This document shows, in pieces, positions 33,835-42,412 of a stretch of 64,000 nucleotides of DNA. Position 1 is the first letter of the stretch. The number at the start of each line of letters is the position of its first letter. The DNA is taken from assembly GCA_946479035.1 (NCBI GenBank), contig CAMLDW010000009.1, positions 1 through 64,000 of the forward strand, given 5' to 3'. The DNA is from an uncultured Chthonomonadaceae bacterium (GTDB lineage: Bacteria > Armatimonadota > Fimbriimonadia > Fimbriimonadales > Fimbriimonadaceae). A program made the position numbers and the translations under genes. Below the pieces are notes generated by a model. That model saw nothing but the letters and a program-made list of their open reading frames with translations. It had not been told where the DNA came from and did not search any database.

Positions 33835-35178
33835 ATGTCCTCCCAGATGCCGACCGTGGTGATAGTCGGCCGCCCGAACGTCGGCAAGAGCACGCTCTTC
33901 AACCGGATCGCTGGGCGGAGGATCGCCGTTGTCGAGGACACGCCGGGGATCACCCGCGACCGGCTGTACGCCGAGTGCGAGCACAAAGGGCGAAGGTTCC
34001 ACGTCGTCGACACCGGCGGCCTGCTGTTCGGCGATGACGACCCTCTTGTCGAGCAGATCAGGATACAGGCGCAAGTGGCGATCAGCGAGGCCGACGTCGT
34101 GCTTTTCATGGTCGATGCGGTCGAAGGATTGGTCGGCGGAGACTGGGAGCTAGCCGAAAGGCTGCGCGGGTTTCCCAAGACCGTCCTTGTCGTGGTCAAC
34201 AAGGCCGACAACAAGGCGCTCACCAACAACGCCGGCGAGTTCTGGTCGCTCGGCATTGGCGACGTCGTACCGATCAGCGCGGTGCACGGTGCAGGGGTCG
34301 AAGAGCTGGTCGAGCGCGCCGTCCTGGGTTTTTCAAAAGAGCTGGGCGAAATGCCCGATGACGCGATCAAGCTCGCCATCATCGGCAGGCCCAACGTCGG
34401 TAAGTCCTCGATGCTCAACGCGCTTTGCGGCGAAGAGCGCGCGATCGTGAGCGAGATCCCCGGCACCACGCGCGACGCGATCGACACGCCGATCGCCTAC
34501 AAGGGCCAGGCCTATAGGCTGATCGACACGGCCGGCATCAGAAGGCGCGGCAAGGTACAGGGCAGCGTCGAGTACTACATGGTGCTCCGCGCCGAGAAGG
34601 CGATCGACCGCGCCGACTGCGCCCTCGTGGTCGTCGACGGCACCGAGGGGCTGACGGACGGCGACAAGCGAGTCATGAGCCTCTCGCACCAGAGGGGAAA
34701 GCCGCTCGTCATCGCCGTCAACAAGTGGGACGCCGTCGAGCCGCCCAACGGCAACCTCGGACGAGAGTCCGAACAGAAGCGCGAGTTCGTCAAAGTGATC
34801 CGCAACGAGATCCCGGAAGTCGCCTACGCAATCGTGAGGTTCACCAGCGCCAAGGTGTCGACGGGCCTCGACGGCGTCATGAACGCCGTCAAGACCGCGG
34901 TCGCCAACTGGGGCTTCCGTGCCCCTACCGGAGAGCTGAACCGGCTGATCCAAGACGCCGTCTTCGATAAGCCTCTGGTACGCAAAGGGAAGGCGGTCAA
35001 GGTCTACTACATCACACAGCCGCAGTCCAGGCCGCCGACGCTCGTGGCGTTCGTGAACGACCCGGACCTCGTCCACTTCTCCTACCTGCGGTACCTGGAG
35101 AACTCGTTCCGCAAGAAGTGGCCGCTCGAAGGGACTCCGATGGCCATCGAGACCCGCCGGAGCGCGGGGGACAAGTAG
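33835..35178 (+). CDS. der: Ribosome biogenesis GTPase Der (EngA)
   Basis: An essential double GTPase for 50S assembly. Two G domains are clear: GRPNVGKSTLFNRI and VVNKADNKA in the first (about 5-170), GRPNVGKSSMLNAL and AVNKWDAVE in the second (about 185-360). A KH-like domain follows (GRFRAPTGELNRLIQDAV-like, then KVYYITQPQSRPPTLVAFVNDP). The open frame continues upstream but is antisense to tgt; ATG 33835 starts MSSQMPTVVIVGRP. Length 447 is normal. Confidence 0.96.
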   Translation: MSSQMPTVVIVGRPNVGKSTLFNRIAGRRIAVVEDTPGITRDRLYAECEHKGRRFHVVDTGGLLFGDDDPLVEQIRIQAQVAISEADVVLFMVDAVEGLVGGDWELAERLRGFPKTVLVVVNKADNKALTNNAGEFWSLGIGDVVPISAVHGAGVEELVERAVLGFSKELGEMPDDAIKLAIIGRPNVGKSSMLNALCGEERAIVSEIPGTTRDAIDTPIAYKGQAYRLIDTAGIRRRGKVQGSVEYYMVLRAEKAIDRADCALVVVDGTEGLTDGDKRVMSLSHQRGKPLVIAVNKWDAVEPPNGNLGRESEQKREFVKVIRNEIPEVAYAIVRFTSAKVSTGLDGVMNAVKTAVANWGFRAPTGELNRLIQDAVFDKPLVRKGKAVKVYYITQPQSRPPTLVAFVNDPDLVHFSYLRYLENSFRKKWPLEGTPMAIETRRSAGDK

Positions 35179-35246
35179 GGCTCAGGCCGCAGGGCGCGGC
35201 CCGGCCGAACGGTAGAATCGAGCACCCGGGGAACGCCAAACAAGCC

Positions 35247-35795
35247 ATGAACCTAGAGGAAAAGCCCGTCCCTGAGCAAGAGCCGGCGGCTGCTGGAACC
35301 CAGGATCAAGCCTCCTCCCCCGATCCCACAGCCCAATTGCAGGCACAGATCGAGCTGCTAAAGCGCGAGCGCGACGCGCTGCGCGACCAGATGGTCCGCT
35401 CCATGGCCGAGGCGCAGAACATCCAGCGGCGGATGCGCGAGCAGGGCCAGGAGGCCGTCAAGTACGCGGCGCAGCCCTTCGTCGCCGCGATCCTGCCGGT
35501 CCTGGACAACCTCGAGCGCGCGCTCGCCAGCCTTGGCCAAGGAGCGAGCGAGCAGAGCGTCCTTGAAGGAGTGAAAGTGATCGACAGGCAGCTCAGGCAG
35601 GTCCTCGCAAGCTTCAAGGTGGAGAGGATTGACGCCGTCGGCAAACCTTTCGACCCGGTCGTGCACGAGGCGATGACGACCGCGGTCAGTGATGCGCTCC
35701 CAGAGAACACAGTGATCGCAGAGATTGAGCCGGGGTACACGATGCACGGGCGAGTGGTGCGGCCAGCGCGCGTGCAGGTGAGCAAGAAGCCGTGA
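35247..35795 (+). CDS. grpE: Nucleotide exchange factor GrpE
   Basis: The DnaK co-chaperone that releases ADP. An acidic Gln/Pro-rich N terminus (1-30) is followed by a long coiled coil (about 35-75, LQAQIELLKRERDALRDQM) and the C-terminal beta domain (AVGKPFDPVVHEAM and PGYTMHGRVVRPARVQVSK). ATG 35247 is chosen over the longer frame, since TAGAAT at 35213-35218 gives a start upstream. The end overlaps glmM by GTGA; dnaK and dnaJ are not adjacent. Confidence 0.94.
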   Translation: MNLEEKPVPEQEPAAAGTQDQASSPDPTAQLQAQIELLKRERDALRDQMVRSMAEAQNIQRRMREQGQEAVKYAAQPFVAAILPVLDNLERALASLGQGASEQSVLEGVKVIDRQLRQVLASFKVERIDAVGKPFDPVVHEAMTTAVSDALPENTVIAEIEPGYTMHGRVVRPARVQVSKKP

Positions 35796-37171
35796 GCCGC
35801 CGCTACTTCGGCACAGACGGTGTGCGCGGCGTCGCGAACGAAGAGCTGACGCCGGAGCTTGCGTTTTCGATCGGACAGGCGGCGGGCGTTTGGCTTTCTT
35901 CTATTGGCGGCCCAAAGCGCGTCGCGATGGGTCGCGACACGCGCCGCAGCGGGCCGATGCTGGGCGCCGCGCTCGCCTCTGGCTTCTGTTCCGTCGGAGT
36001 AGACGTAGTTGCCTTGGGAGTCGTGCCGACGGGTTGCGTGAGCTTCGTCGCGCGCACCGGGGAGTTCGGGATGGGCGCGGTCATCTCGGCCAGCCACAAC
36101 CCCGCCCCGGACAACGGCATCAAACTGATGGGGCACGACGGGCGCAAGCTGCCGGAATCGGTCGAAGAGGAGATCGAGTCGCTCATGTCCTCTCCCGCTC
36201 CGCGTCCCGTCGGTGGCGAGGTCGGAGGGCTCGTGACGGATCGCACGGAGGTGGGCCGGTATGTCACTTTCTTGGAATCGCTCGTGCCGGAGCGCCTCGA
36301 CGGCCTCAGGGTCGCTTTGGACGCCGCGCACGGCGCCGCTTACGAGATCGGCCCTACAGTGTTCGGCGCCCTCGGCGCCGAACTGGACTGCATCGGCGTC
36401 GCGCCCGACGGGATGAACATTAACCACGAGTGTGGGGCGACGCGGCCCGAAGCGGTGCAGTCCTTCACCGCTTCGTGCGGCGCAGACCTCGGAGTGGCGT
36501 TCGACGGGGACGCGGACCGTGCCGTCTTCGCAGACGACAAAGGCCGCCTCATCAACGGCGACAGGACGATGGCGATCTGGTGCGCGCACTGGTCGCAGGG
36601 AGGCGCAATGGACCCTGCGATCGTAGTCGGGACCGTGATGAGCAACACCGGCTTCGAGAGGTACATGGCCTCTCGCGGAGTGCGTCTGGATCGCACCCCG
36701 GTCGGTGACAAGCACGTGAGCGCCAGGCTGCTCGAGACCGGCGCAAAGGTCGGCGGTGAACAGAGCGGGCACATCATCTTTCCCGAGCACGGGCCGACCG
36801 GAGACGGGCTTGTCACGGCGCTCGAGGTCCTGCGCGTCCTGAAAAGGGAAGGGCGGCCCGCCAGCGAGTTCTACGGCGACTACGAGAGCTGGCCGCAACT
36901 GCTGGTGAACGTTCGAGTAAGAGACCAGCGCGGGTGGTCGGACCTGCCGGCGATCGCGAAAGCGCTTGGAGAGGCGGAGTCGCGGCTCGTCGGGCGCGGA
37001 CGGACCGTCGTGCGCGCGAGCGGGACACAGCCGATGGTGCGCGTCATGGTGGAGGCGGACGAGTGCGCCTTGCGCGACGCCGCTGCCGAGGAGATCGTTG
37101 GCGCGCTGCGGCGCGAACTTGCCGGCGAGGTGTACAGCCGGGTGGACTTGACCCATGCTTTGGGCGATTGA
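35792..37171 (+). CDS. glmM: Phosphoglucosamine mutase
   Basis: It makes glucosamine-1-phosphate for peptidoglycan and lipid precursors. The 459-residue product opens with RRYFGTDGVRGVANEELT, has the active-site phosphoserine loop MGAVISASHNPAPDNGIKLM, the metal loop FDGDADRAVFAD, the sugar-binding GGEQSGHIIF and the phosphate-binding VRASGTQPMVRVMVE. GTG 35792 is in a GTGA overlap with grpE, and coaX starts 17 bases before the glmM stop. Confidence 0.96.
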   Translation: MSRRYFGTDGVRGVANEELTPELAFSIGQAAGVWLSSIGGPKRVAMGRDTRRSGPMLGAALASGFCSVGVDVVALGVVPTGCVSFVARTGEFGMGAVISASHNPAPDNGIKLMGHDGRKLPESVEEEIESLMSSPAPRPVGGEVGGLVTDRTEVGRYVTFLESLVPERLDGLRVALDAAHGAAYEIGPTVFGALGAELDCIGVAPDGMNINHECGATRPEAVQSFTASCGADLGVAFDGDADRAVFADDKGRLINGDRTMAIWCAHWSQGGAMDPAIVVGTVMSNTGFERYMASRGVRLDRTPVGDKHVSARLLETGAKVGGEQSGHIIFPEHGPTGDGLVTALEVLRVLKREGRPASEFYGDYESWPQLLVNVRVRDQRGWSDLPAIAKALGEAESRLVGRGRTVVRASGTQPMVRVMVEADECALRDAAAEEIVGALRRELAGEVYSRVDLTHALGD

Positions 37172-37913
37172 CGTCGGCAACACGCACACGGTGGTCGGCC
37201 TGCACGACGGTGCTTGGCGGCAGGTGTGGCGCCTCGACACGCACCACTACGCGACCGAGGACGAGCTCGCGGTCCTGCTCAAGGGCCTTTGCGACTTGGG
37301 GGGCGCCGAGTTCGTCGCGTCGGGAGTCGTCATCGCGTCGGTCGTGCCGCGCCTAGATACGGCTCTGGCAAGCTTCGCGGCCCGATGGCTCGGCCAAGAC
37401 GCCTTCTTCCTGCGCACGGGCGACCAGGTCGGTCTGCGAGTGGACTACAGTCCGCCGAACGCAGTGGGCGCGGACCGCCTGGCGAACGCGATCGGGGCGC
37501 TCGCCCGCACAAAGCCTCCGCTCATCGTCGTGGACTTCGGCACAGCGACAACGTTCGACACGGTAGACGCTAGCGGCACGTATGTCGGCGGTGCAATCAT
37601 GCCTGGTCCGGAAGTCGCCGCTGCATCGCTGGCGAGCCGCACCGCGAAGCTTCCTTCGGTCTCACTGGTAGCCCCAGGCAGCGCGATCGGCAAGACGGTC
37701 GTCGCCTCGTTGCAGTCGGGGCTCGTGCTCGGCTATGCCGATGCCGTCGATGGCTTGGTAAAGCGGATCAAGCGCGAGCTAGGCGGGCCAGTTCGGGTGC
37801 TCGCAACGGGCGGACTAGGTGGGCTGTTCGCCGATCTGTGCGGAGAGGTCGAGGAGTACGACCCGCACCTGACGCTGGACGGTCTGCGCATCGCGTATGA
37901 GCGCAGAGGCTAG
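37155..37913 (+). CDS. coaX: Type III pantothenate kinase
   Basis: It phosphorylates pantothenate in the first step of CoA synthesis. The ASKHA fold is visible: LWAIDVGNTHTVVGLHDG at the start, NAVGADRLANAIGAL with the catalytic Asp, VVDFGTATTFDTVDASGTYVGGAIMPG, and VLATGGLGGLF at the end. The 252-residue length is typical. It overlaps glmM by 17 bases. The stop shares CTAG with the convergent HhH gene. Confidence 0.95.
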   Translation: MLWAIDVGNTHTVVGLHDGAWRQVWRLDTHHYATEDELAVLLKGLCDLGGAEFVASGVVIASVVPRLDTALASFAARWLGQDAFFLRTGDQVGLRVDYSPPNAVGADRLANAIGALARTKPPLIVVDFGTATTFDTVDASGTYVGGAIMPGPEVAAASLASRTAKLPSVSLVAPGSAIGKTVVASLQSGLVLGYADAVDGLVKRIKRELGGPVRVLATGGLGGLFADLCGEVEEYDPHLTLDGLRIAYERRG

Positions 37914-38788
37914 ATCTCTTCGCCGATGGCGAGCTTCTTCAACGCCTCTTCGAAGTTTGCAGGATCTTTGACGATCTTCTGGCCGAAGTAAGTAGAGCCC
38001 ATGTTGAACGCGATGCCCGAGACGCCCGCCCGGCGCGAGTACTTGCTCACCTTTCCAGCGATGATCCAATCGGCGGCGTTTTCCATGTTCGGCTCCGGCA
38101 CCAGGTAGCGCGCCATCATGCGCAGCCATCGGTCGATCGGATGGATGTAGATGCGGTCTGCCGGCTCGACCTTGTCCTCGAACTCGAACATGTAGACCAC
38201 GTCCCGCATGAAGGTCGAGGTGCTCTTGGGCCCAACGCCGCGAATGTCCACGACGCGCTCGAACAGCGGCTCGAGCCGGCGCGTCTGAGCAATGCCGTCA
38301 AGCATCCAGTTGGCGATGGAGCCGTTGCGGTCGGACTTGTAGATCTCTTGCGAGAGCTCGAGCATGCCCTGAATCAGCCCGCGATTCTGCGCCTCGTTGT
38401 TCTTGCGGCGCTTTTCCTGGCAGATCTCTGCGAACGCCTCCCACAGGACAGTGCCGTCATCGAGCTTCAGCACTGACTCGAACTCCTTGTCGCCCTGGGC
38501 GCGCGCTACGGCTTGCTGGGCGAACTCCGAGAGGTCGTCGCGGTCTTTTCCGCGGCGTGCGAAGGCATAGTGGCAGTAGAAGGCGAGCAGGCTGCCTCTC
38601 GCCGTCATGAGCGCGTCGCGGATGAGCTCCGGGTCCTCTTGCTCGATCCCCAGCACCCGCCGCAGGTGCGGGTACAAGAACTCGTCGGCGTACTTCTTTC
38701 CGAAGTCGTCGGCGACCTTTCTGAACACGATGACCGCCCGCGGGTCCAATGGGACGAGGGGAGGCCGCTGTCTCCTTGGCTGCTCCAT
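37910..38788 (-). CDS. Uncharacterised HhH-GPD-like protein
   Basis: I do not recognise a named family. Residues 179-197 (VVDIRGVGPKSTSTFMRDV) form a helix-hairpin-helix like the one in EndoIII-type DNA glycosylases. It is followed by IHPIDRWLRMM (215-225), which lines up with the glycosylase PVDTHV.R motif and would place the catalytic Asp at 219. No iron-sulfur Cys cluster is present. The N-terminal 170 residues are helical with no clear match. A cryptic DNA glycosylase is an inference. Confidence 0.6.
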   Translation of the reverse strand: MEQPRRQRPPLVPLDPRAVIVFRKVADDFGKKYADEFLYPHLRRVLGIEQEDPELIRDALMTARGSLLAFYCHYAFARRGKDRDDLSEFAQQAVARAQGDKEFESVLKLDDGTVLWEAFAEICQEKRRKNNEAQNRGLIQGMLELSQEIYKSDRNGSIANWMLDGIAQTRRLEPLFERVVDIRGVGPKSTSTFMRDVVYMFEFEDKVEPADRIYIHPIDRWLRMMARYLVPEPNMENAADWIIAGKVSKYSRRAGVSGIAFNMGSTYFGQKIVKDPANFEEALKKLAIGEEI

Positions 38789-38815
38789 TCTTATGCTGGT
38801 ACGGATCCGGCGCGG

Positions 38816-40204
38816 TCAGAACCGCGCATCGGACGACAAGACGGTCAATACCGGCAACGTCGGCGTCTGTGGCCCGCCGCCCTGTCGCATTTTGTAGAAT
38901 ACCTGCCAGACGAACTCCATGATTGGAACCTGGTTCGAGCGCCAATCCGCGAGCACGTCCGCGACCGCCTTGGTATAGGCACCGACCTCAGTGCCGTTGA
39001 CGACCAGCGAGTTGATCGGCCCGCCCGGGATCGTGGCCTCCATCTGGGCGACGCGCCCGTAGAGCGCGGTCTCCTTTCCGAAGTATGCGCCCGAGCTGAT
39101 CGTCCTCGATGCCTGGTTGAACGCAAAGATGTTCGCGCCCTTGGAGAGGAACTTCTTGTAGACGTCCATCACTGCCACCATGTGCATGGAGTCCTGAGGC
39201 GACTCGGCGTCGATGCCGGCGTAGTAGTCCTTGCCACTGATGTTGTATCCCGCTCCTGTGAAATAGATAAGCACCGTCCCGTCCAGCGGCATACGGTCGG
39301 CGATTGCGCCGACGCTCGCCATGATCTGCGACGCGGTCGCGTTGACGACCACGTCGACGTTCTCTTCAGCATAGCCCGCATGCTGCACGAGTGCCTCGCG
39401 GATCATCATGGCGTCAGAGGAAGCGAATGCGACCTTGGCGTCCGGCATCATGCTCTCGCTGTTGCCGATGACGATCGCGTACTTCGTGTCGATGGTCGGT
39501 ACGCGCCCAGCGATCGCGCTCGTTCCCGGCGGGACCGGCGAACCGATAGCGGTGTTCCCGCCGCTCGTGTTCAAGTCGCTCGCCTTGATCACCGTGGTCT
39601 TGGGCGGGGTGCTCCCCGTGTTGCCCTGTTGTGCGCCCGTGCTGCCCTGGTTTCCCTGGACCTGCGGACGTGGGACGAGCGAGGCCACGGCGGCGCGTTC
39701 CTCGGGTGTGATCACGGCGCCGTCGACCTTCCACTTGAGAGCGCCCTGCTCGACGCCAAGCCTGGCTTGCAGCGCGTTCTGCTTTACCACGTCGCGCGTG
39801 GCCGTGTAAATGCGCATGAGGAAGTAGAAAGCTTCTGGGCTTGTCTGCCCTTTTGTCAGCAAGGTCTCGAACTGCCTGGCCGCCTCATCGAACAGCTTCG
39901 TGCGGTCGGTGCCGCTCGCAGCGTCGGCCATGCGAAAAGTGCAGTACGCCGAACCGAAGTTGGGAGAGTACGGCGCACCGTCGCGCCACCTTCGCGGATC
40001 TGTGACGGGGCCCGGGAGGGAGGTCGGGTCCGACTGGTCCTCCGGTCTGAGCGCGATCGCGTCCTGGAACGACTGCCGCGCCGCCACAAAGTCACCTTTG
40101 CCGAGCGCACCTAGCGCTTTGGAGTAAGAATCGCTCCAACCTTGCGCGAACGCGGCGCTGGATGCGGCTGCTAGCACGAAGAGGGTTAGGGCGCGTGTTT
40201 TCAT
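38816..40204 (-). CDS. Exported TPR-like protein with degenerate caspase domain
   Basis: A signal peptide (1-20) and an alpha-helical, TPR-like region (about 23-150) precede a Gln/Gly/Thr-rich linker (183-215). Residues 240 to about 400 look like a caspase/peptidase C14 fold: TKYAIVIGNSE, ALVQHAGYAEENVDVVVNAT and VLIYFTGAGY. The catalytic His region, normally SGHG, reads TGAG (316-319). The Cys segment, normally DACRSG-like, reads FNQASR (362-367). Both catalytic residues are missing, so an inactive fold is likely. It is coupled to the barrel gene by a 1-base overlap. Confidence 0.7.
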   Translation of the reverse strand: MKTRALTLFVLAAASSAAFAQGWSDSYSKALGALGKGDFVAARQSFQDAIALRPEDQSDPTSLPGPVTDPRRWRDGAPYSPNFGSAYCTFRMADAASGTDRTKLFDEAARQFETLLTKGQTSPEAFYFLMRIYTATRDVVKQNALQARLGVEQGALKWKVDGAVITPEERAAVASLVPRPQVQGNQGSTGAQQGNTGSTPPKTTVIKASDLNTSGGNTAIGSPVPPGTSAIAGRVPTIDTKYAIVIGNSESMMPDAKVAFASSDAMMIREALVQHAGYAEENVDVVVNATASQIMASVGAIADRMPLDGTVLIYFTGAGYNISGKDYYAGIDAESPQDSMHMVAVMDVYKKFLSKGANIFAFNQASRTISSGAYFGKETALYGRVAQMEATIPGGPINSLVVNGTEVGAYTKAVADVLADWRSNQVPIMEFVWQVFYKMRQGGGPQTPTLPVLTVLSSDARF

Positions 40205-41325
40205 TACTTGCCTAGCGTCCGGGTTATCGAAAGCGCCATGTCGAGCGCGTTTCCGTCGACCGGCCTTGCGAAACTGAGATCGAGCGCAAAGTCAGAGCCG
40301 TTCGGCTTATATCCGATGCCGAACGTAATGGCGTCACGCGAAATAAACCCACTGCCGCCGCTCGGCACTACCGAATAGCCCAGGCGAAGCGGAATGCGCG
40401 CGTTCCACCGGTTCATCGAGTATTCGAGGCCGGCTGAGTAGGTTGCATAGTCCTTGCGCGAGAACACCTTGTTCTCCTGGCCGCCGAAGTACCAGTTCGC
40501 TTGCATGCCATAGAGGAGGTATTCGCCGTTTCGGCCGTCGTTGCGCACGGCATATCCGGCGGAGAGCCGGCCAGGAATCCGGTCGTAATACCCCTGGGTC
40601 TCCGCGTTGCCGGAGAGGTCGATCGGCGATTGCGCGCTGACGCCGAAGCTGCTGTGCGTCGATGGCGAGACCATCATACCGGCGACGACGCCGAGCCCCA
40701 GGCCAGTGCTCGAGTTGTCCGCCGACACCGACCCGACCGGTGTTCCGCCGTTGAACAGGTCGTAGTTCTGGCGGTTCAAAACGTACTGGTTGGCCACGAC
40801 AATTCCAAGGCCGTAGTTGGTCGAGCCCCCGCTCGTCGCCCCGTAGGAGATGGTGAACATGTCCGTCTGCGCGCGGAACACCTCGACGTAGTTCTCCACC
40901 GTCAGCGCACCGTCGCTCAGGTTGTTACCTGTGCGCTCGTCTCGGATGAACCCTGAGCGAGTGTAAGTGATCCCTAGCGTCCCGTGGCCTATCGGGAGCG
41001 CGTATCCGATGTGGGAAAGGCCGAACGCGCCCGACTCCAGCTTCGTGTCGAACGTCGGGTCGTTGAAGTCCCCCGAGATCGTCGTGCGCGATTCGGGCAT
41101 GTTGCGATACGCCGCGCTGTACGTGCCCTTTCGGATATAGCCGAGCCCTGCGGGGTTGCTGAGCGCGGAGAACGTCGTTGCGTCCGTCAAGTATGTGGAA
41201 CCACCGAGGCCCATCGCGCGCCCTCCGGCGTCCAGCGCGTTGATGAGGTCGGGAATCTGGGCGTTAGCGCCAGCGGTCAGAAAAGCCGTCAGGGCGGCCA
41301 GGCATACGAGCTTCCTTGCGTTCAC
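40204..41325 (-). CDS. PorV/FadL-like outer membrane beta-barrel protein
   Basis: A predicted outer membrane barrel of 373 residues. After a signal peptide (MNARKLVCLAALTAFLTAGANA), residues 30-60 carry the PorV/FadL-type hatch motif DAGGRAMGLGGSTYLTDATT then SNPAGLGYI. The rest alternates strands such as GTLGITYTRSG and ITFGIGYKPNGSDFALDLSF, ending at a terminal strand. GTG 41325 has AGGAG 8 bases upstream; the longer frame is not needed. The stop overlaps the next ATG in TAATG, and the Ig-like gene is 48 bases upstream. Confidence 0.8.
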   Translation of the reverse strand: MNARKLVCLAALTAFLTAGANAQIPDLINALDAGGRAMGLGGSTYLTDATTFSALSNPAGLGYIRKGTYSAAYRNMPESRTTISGDFNDPTFDTKLESGAFGLSHIGYALPIGHGTLGITYTRSGFIRDERTGNNLSDGALTVENYVEVFRAQTDMFTISYGATSGGSTNYGLGIVVANQYVLNRQNYDLFNGGTPVGSVSADNSSTGLGLGVVAGMMVSPSTHSSFGVSAQSPIDLSGNAETQGYYDRIPGRLSAGYAVRNDGRNGEYLLYGMQANWYFGGQENKVFSRKDYATYSAGLEYSMNRWNARIPLRLGYSVVPSGGSGFISRDAITFGIGYKPNGSDFALDLSFARPVDGNALDMALSITRTLGK

Positions 41326-41373
41326 TTTTTGTGCTCCTAAGCGTCGAGACGGTTCAGTAGGTTCCATAGCCCC

Positions 41374-42378
41374 TCAATGATGGCCCCCGGAGTTGTTGTT
41401 GGACGAGCGCCCGCGACCGATCGAGATCGTCACCTCTTGGACCACTGCGACGTTGCCGGCGCGGTCGATGGCTGTGACGACTATCTTGAACGTGCTGGGT
41501 AGCGAGTTCGTGGTGCGGATGCGTCCGGTCCATTGGACCTTTGTGCCGAGCACCTTGATCAAGCGCCTGGGCACTGGGCCGAGGTCGTTGTTGCTCGTGT
41601 CCTTTAGCCGGACGTCGATGCCGGTCCAGTGCACGGAGCTCTGGAACTGGTCCTGGACTTCCACAACGATTGCGAACACCGAGCCTGGCCTGATCACAGT
41701 CCCCGTCGTCGGCGCAAGGATGCTTGAGCTCGGGTTGATCCGGTCGACTGTCACGTCGATGTTCTTGCTGGCGCTGTTGCTCGCCATGTCGTCGACCGTG
41801 ACGTTGATGGTCTGCGCGCCGTCGTGAACGATCGTGTTCGAGTCCCAGTCGACGGAAATGAGGTTCGTGTCCCCGCTGTTGTTGGGGATGTCCGCGTTGT
41901 TGATGCGCACGCGCCACTCCCTGACGTTGGGCTCGTCCAGGTCGATGACGATCGGCACCACGCCTTTGACGAACGCGCCGCTCAGCGGGTTTGAGTCGCC
42001 GAACTTGGGCACTTTGACGTCTACGTTGATCGGCACGACGGGGGGAGTGTTGTACGTCCCGCCTGGCTCGGTCGCCGTCACGGCCAGGTTATAGGCGCCC
42101 TCGGGAGTCGAGGGCGAGAAGTTGAGCGGGATAGTCCCCGTAATGTTGCCGTCCGAGTCCGGTGTGAACTTCTTTTGGACGTGGACGTGGATGGCCGGGT
42201 TCGAGACCAGGCTGGCGTCGACGTCGATTGTGACCTCGACGACCGCACCGCTGATCTGGAAGGAGACGTTGTTGTTGGTTCCCAGAAAGTCCCCTGGGTT
42301 GGGAGACGTCACTGTGATCGTCGCGGCCATGGCCGTTGCCGATGCGAGCGCAAGCGCGGCTAAGAGGGTGTTTCGCAT
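41374..42378 (-). CDS. Exported Ig-like protein with Asn/Gly/His tail
   Basis: A 334-residue secreted protein with a signal peptide (1-18). Residues 20-320 look like three tandem Ig-like beta sandwiches: NPGDFLGTNNNVSFQISG, PEGAYNLAVTATEPGGTYN and a repeat of PSSSILAPTTGTVIRP with VTAIDRAGN at the end of the last. The tail RGRSSNNNSGGHH is low complexity. It has an SD (GGGAG) and a -10 TATACT upstream. First gene of the operon with the barrel and caspase-like genes. Confidence 0.75.
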   Translation of the reverse strand: MRNTLLAALALASATAMAATITVTSPNPGDFLGTNNNVSFQISGAVVEVTIDVDASLVSNPAIHVHVQKKFTPDSDGNITGTIPLNFSPSTPEGAYNLAVTATEPGGTYNTPPVVPINVDVKVPKFGDSNPLSGAFVKGVVPIVIDLDEPNVREWRVRINNADIPNNSGDTNLISVDWDSNTIVHDGAQTINVTVDDMASNSASKNIDVTVDRINPSSSILAPTTGTVIRPGSVFAIVVEVQDQFQSSVHWTGIDVRLKDTSNNDLGPVPRRLIKVLGTKVQWTGRIRTTNSLPSTFKIVVTAIDRAGNVAVVQEVTISIGRGRSSNNNSGGHH

Positions 42379-42404
42379 TTTCAGCTCCCTGGGGCCAAGG
42401 GGCC

Positions 42405-42410
42405 AGTATA
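42405..42410 (-). promoter_or_regulatory. -10 element of the Ig/barrel/caspase operon
   Basis: TATACT on the minus strand lies 26 bases before the ATG at 42378, and a GGGAGC SD follows at about 42386. This gives a leader of about 20 bases. A GGCC-rich inverted repeat (around 42391-42404) lies between -10 and SD. Confidence 0.5.
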
Positions 42411-42412
42411 TC

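Noticed and set aside
32676..34487. 603-residue frame for tgt
   Set aside because: The N-terminal 235 codons are antisense to der; ATG 33779 has a -10 and the family start.
38816..42378. Complete type IX secretion system
   Set aside because: Only a PorV-like barrel and a caspase-fold protein are present; no PorK, L, M, N, P, Sov or C-terminal signal domain is visible.
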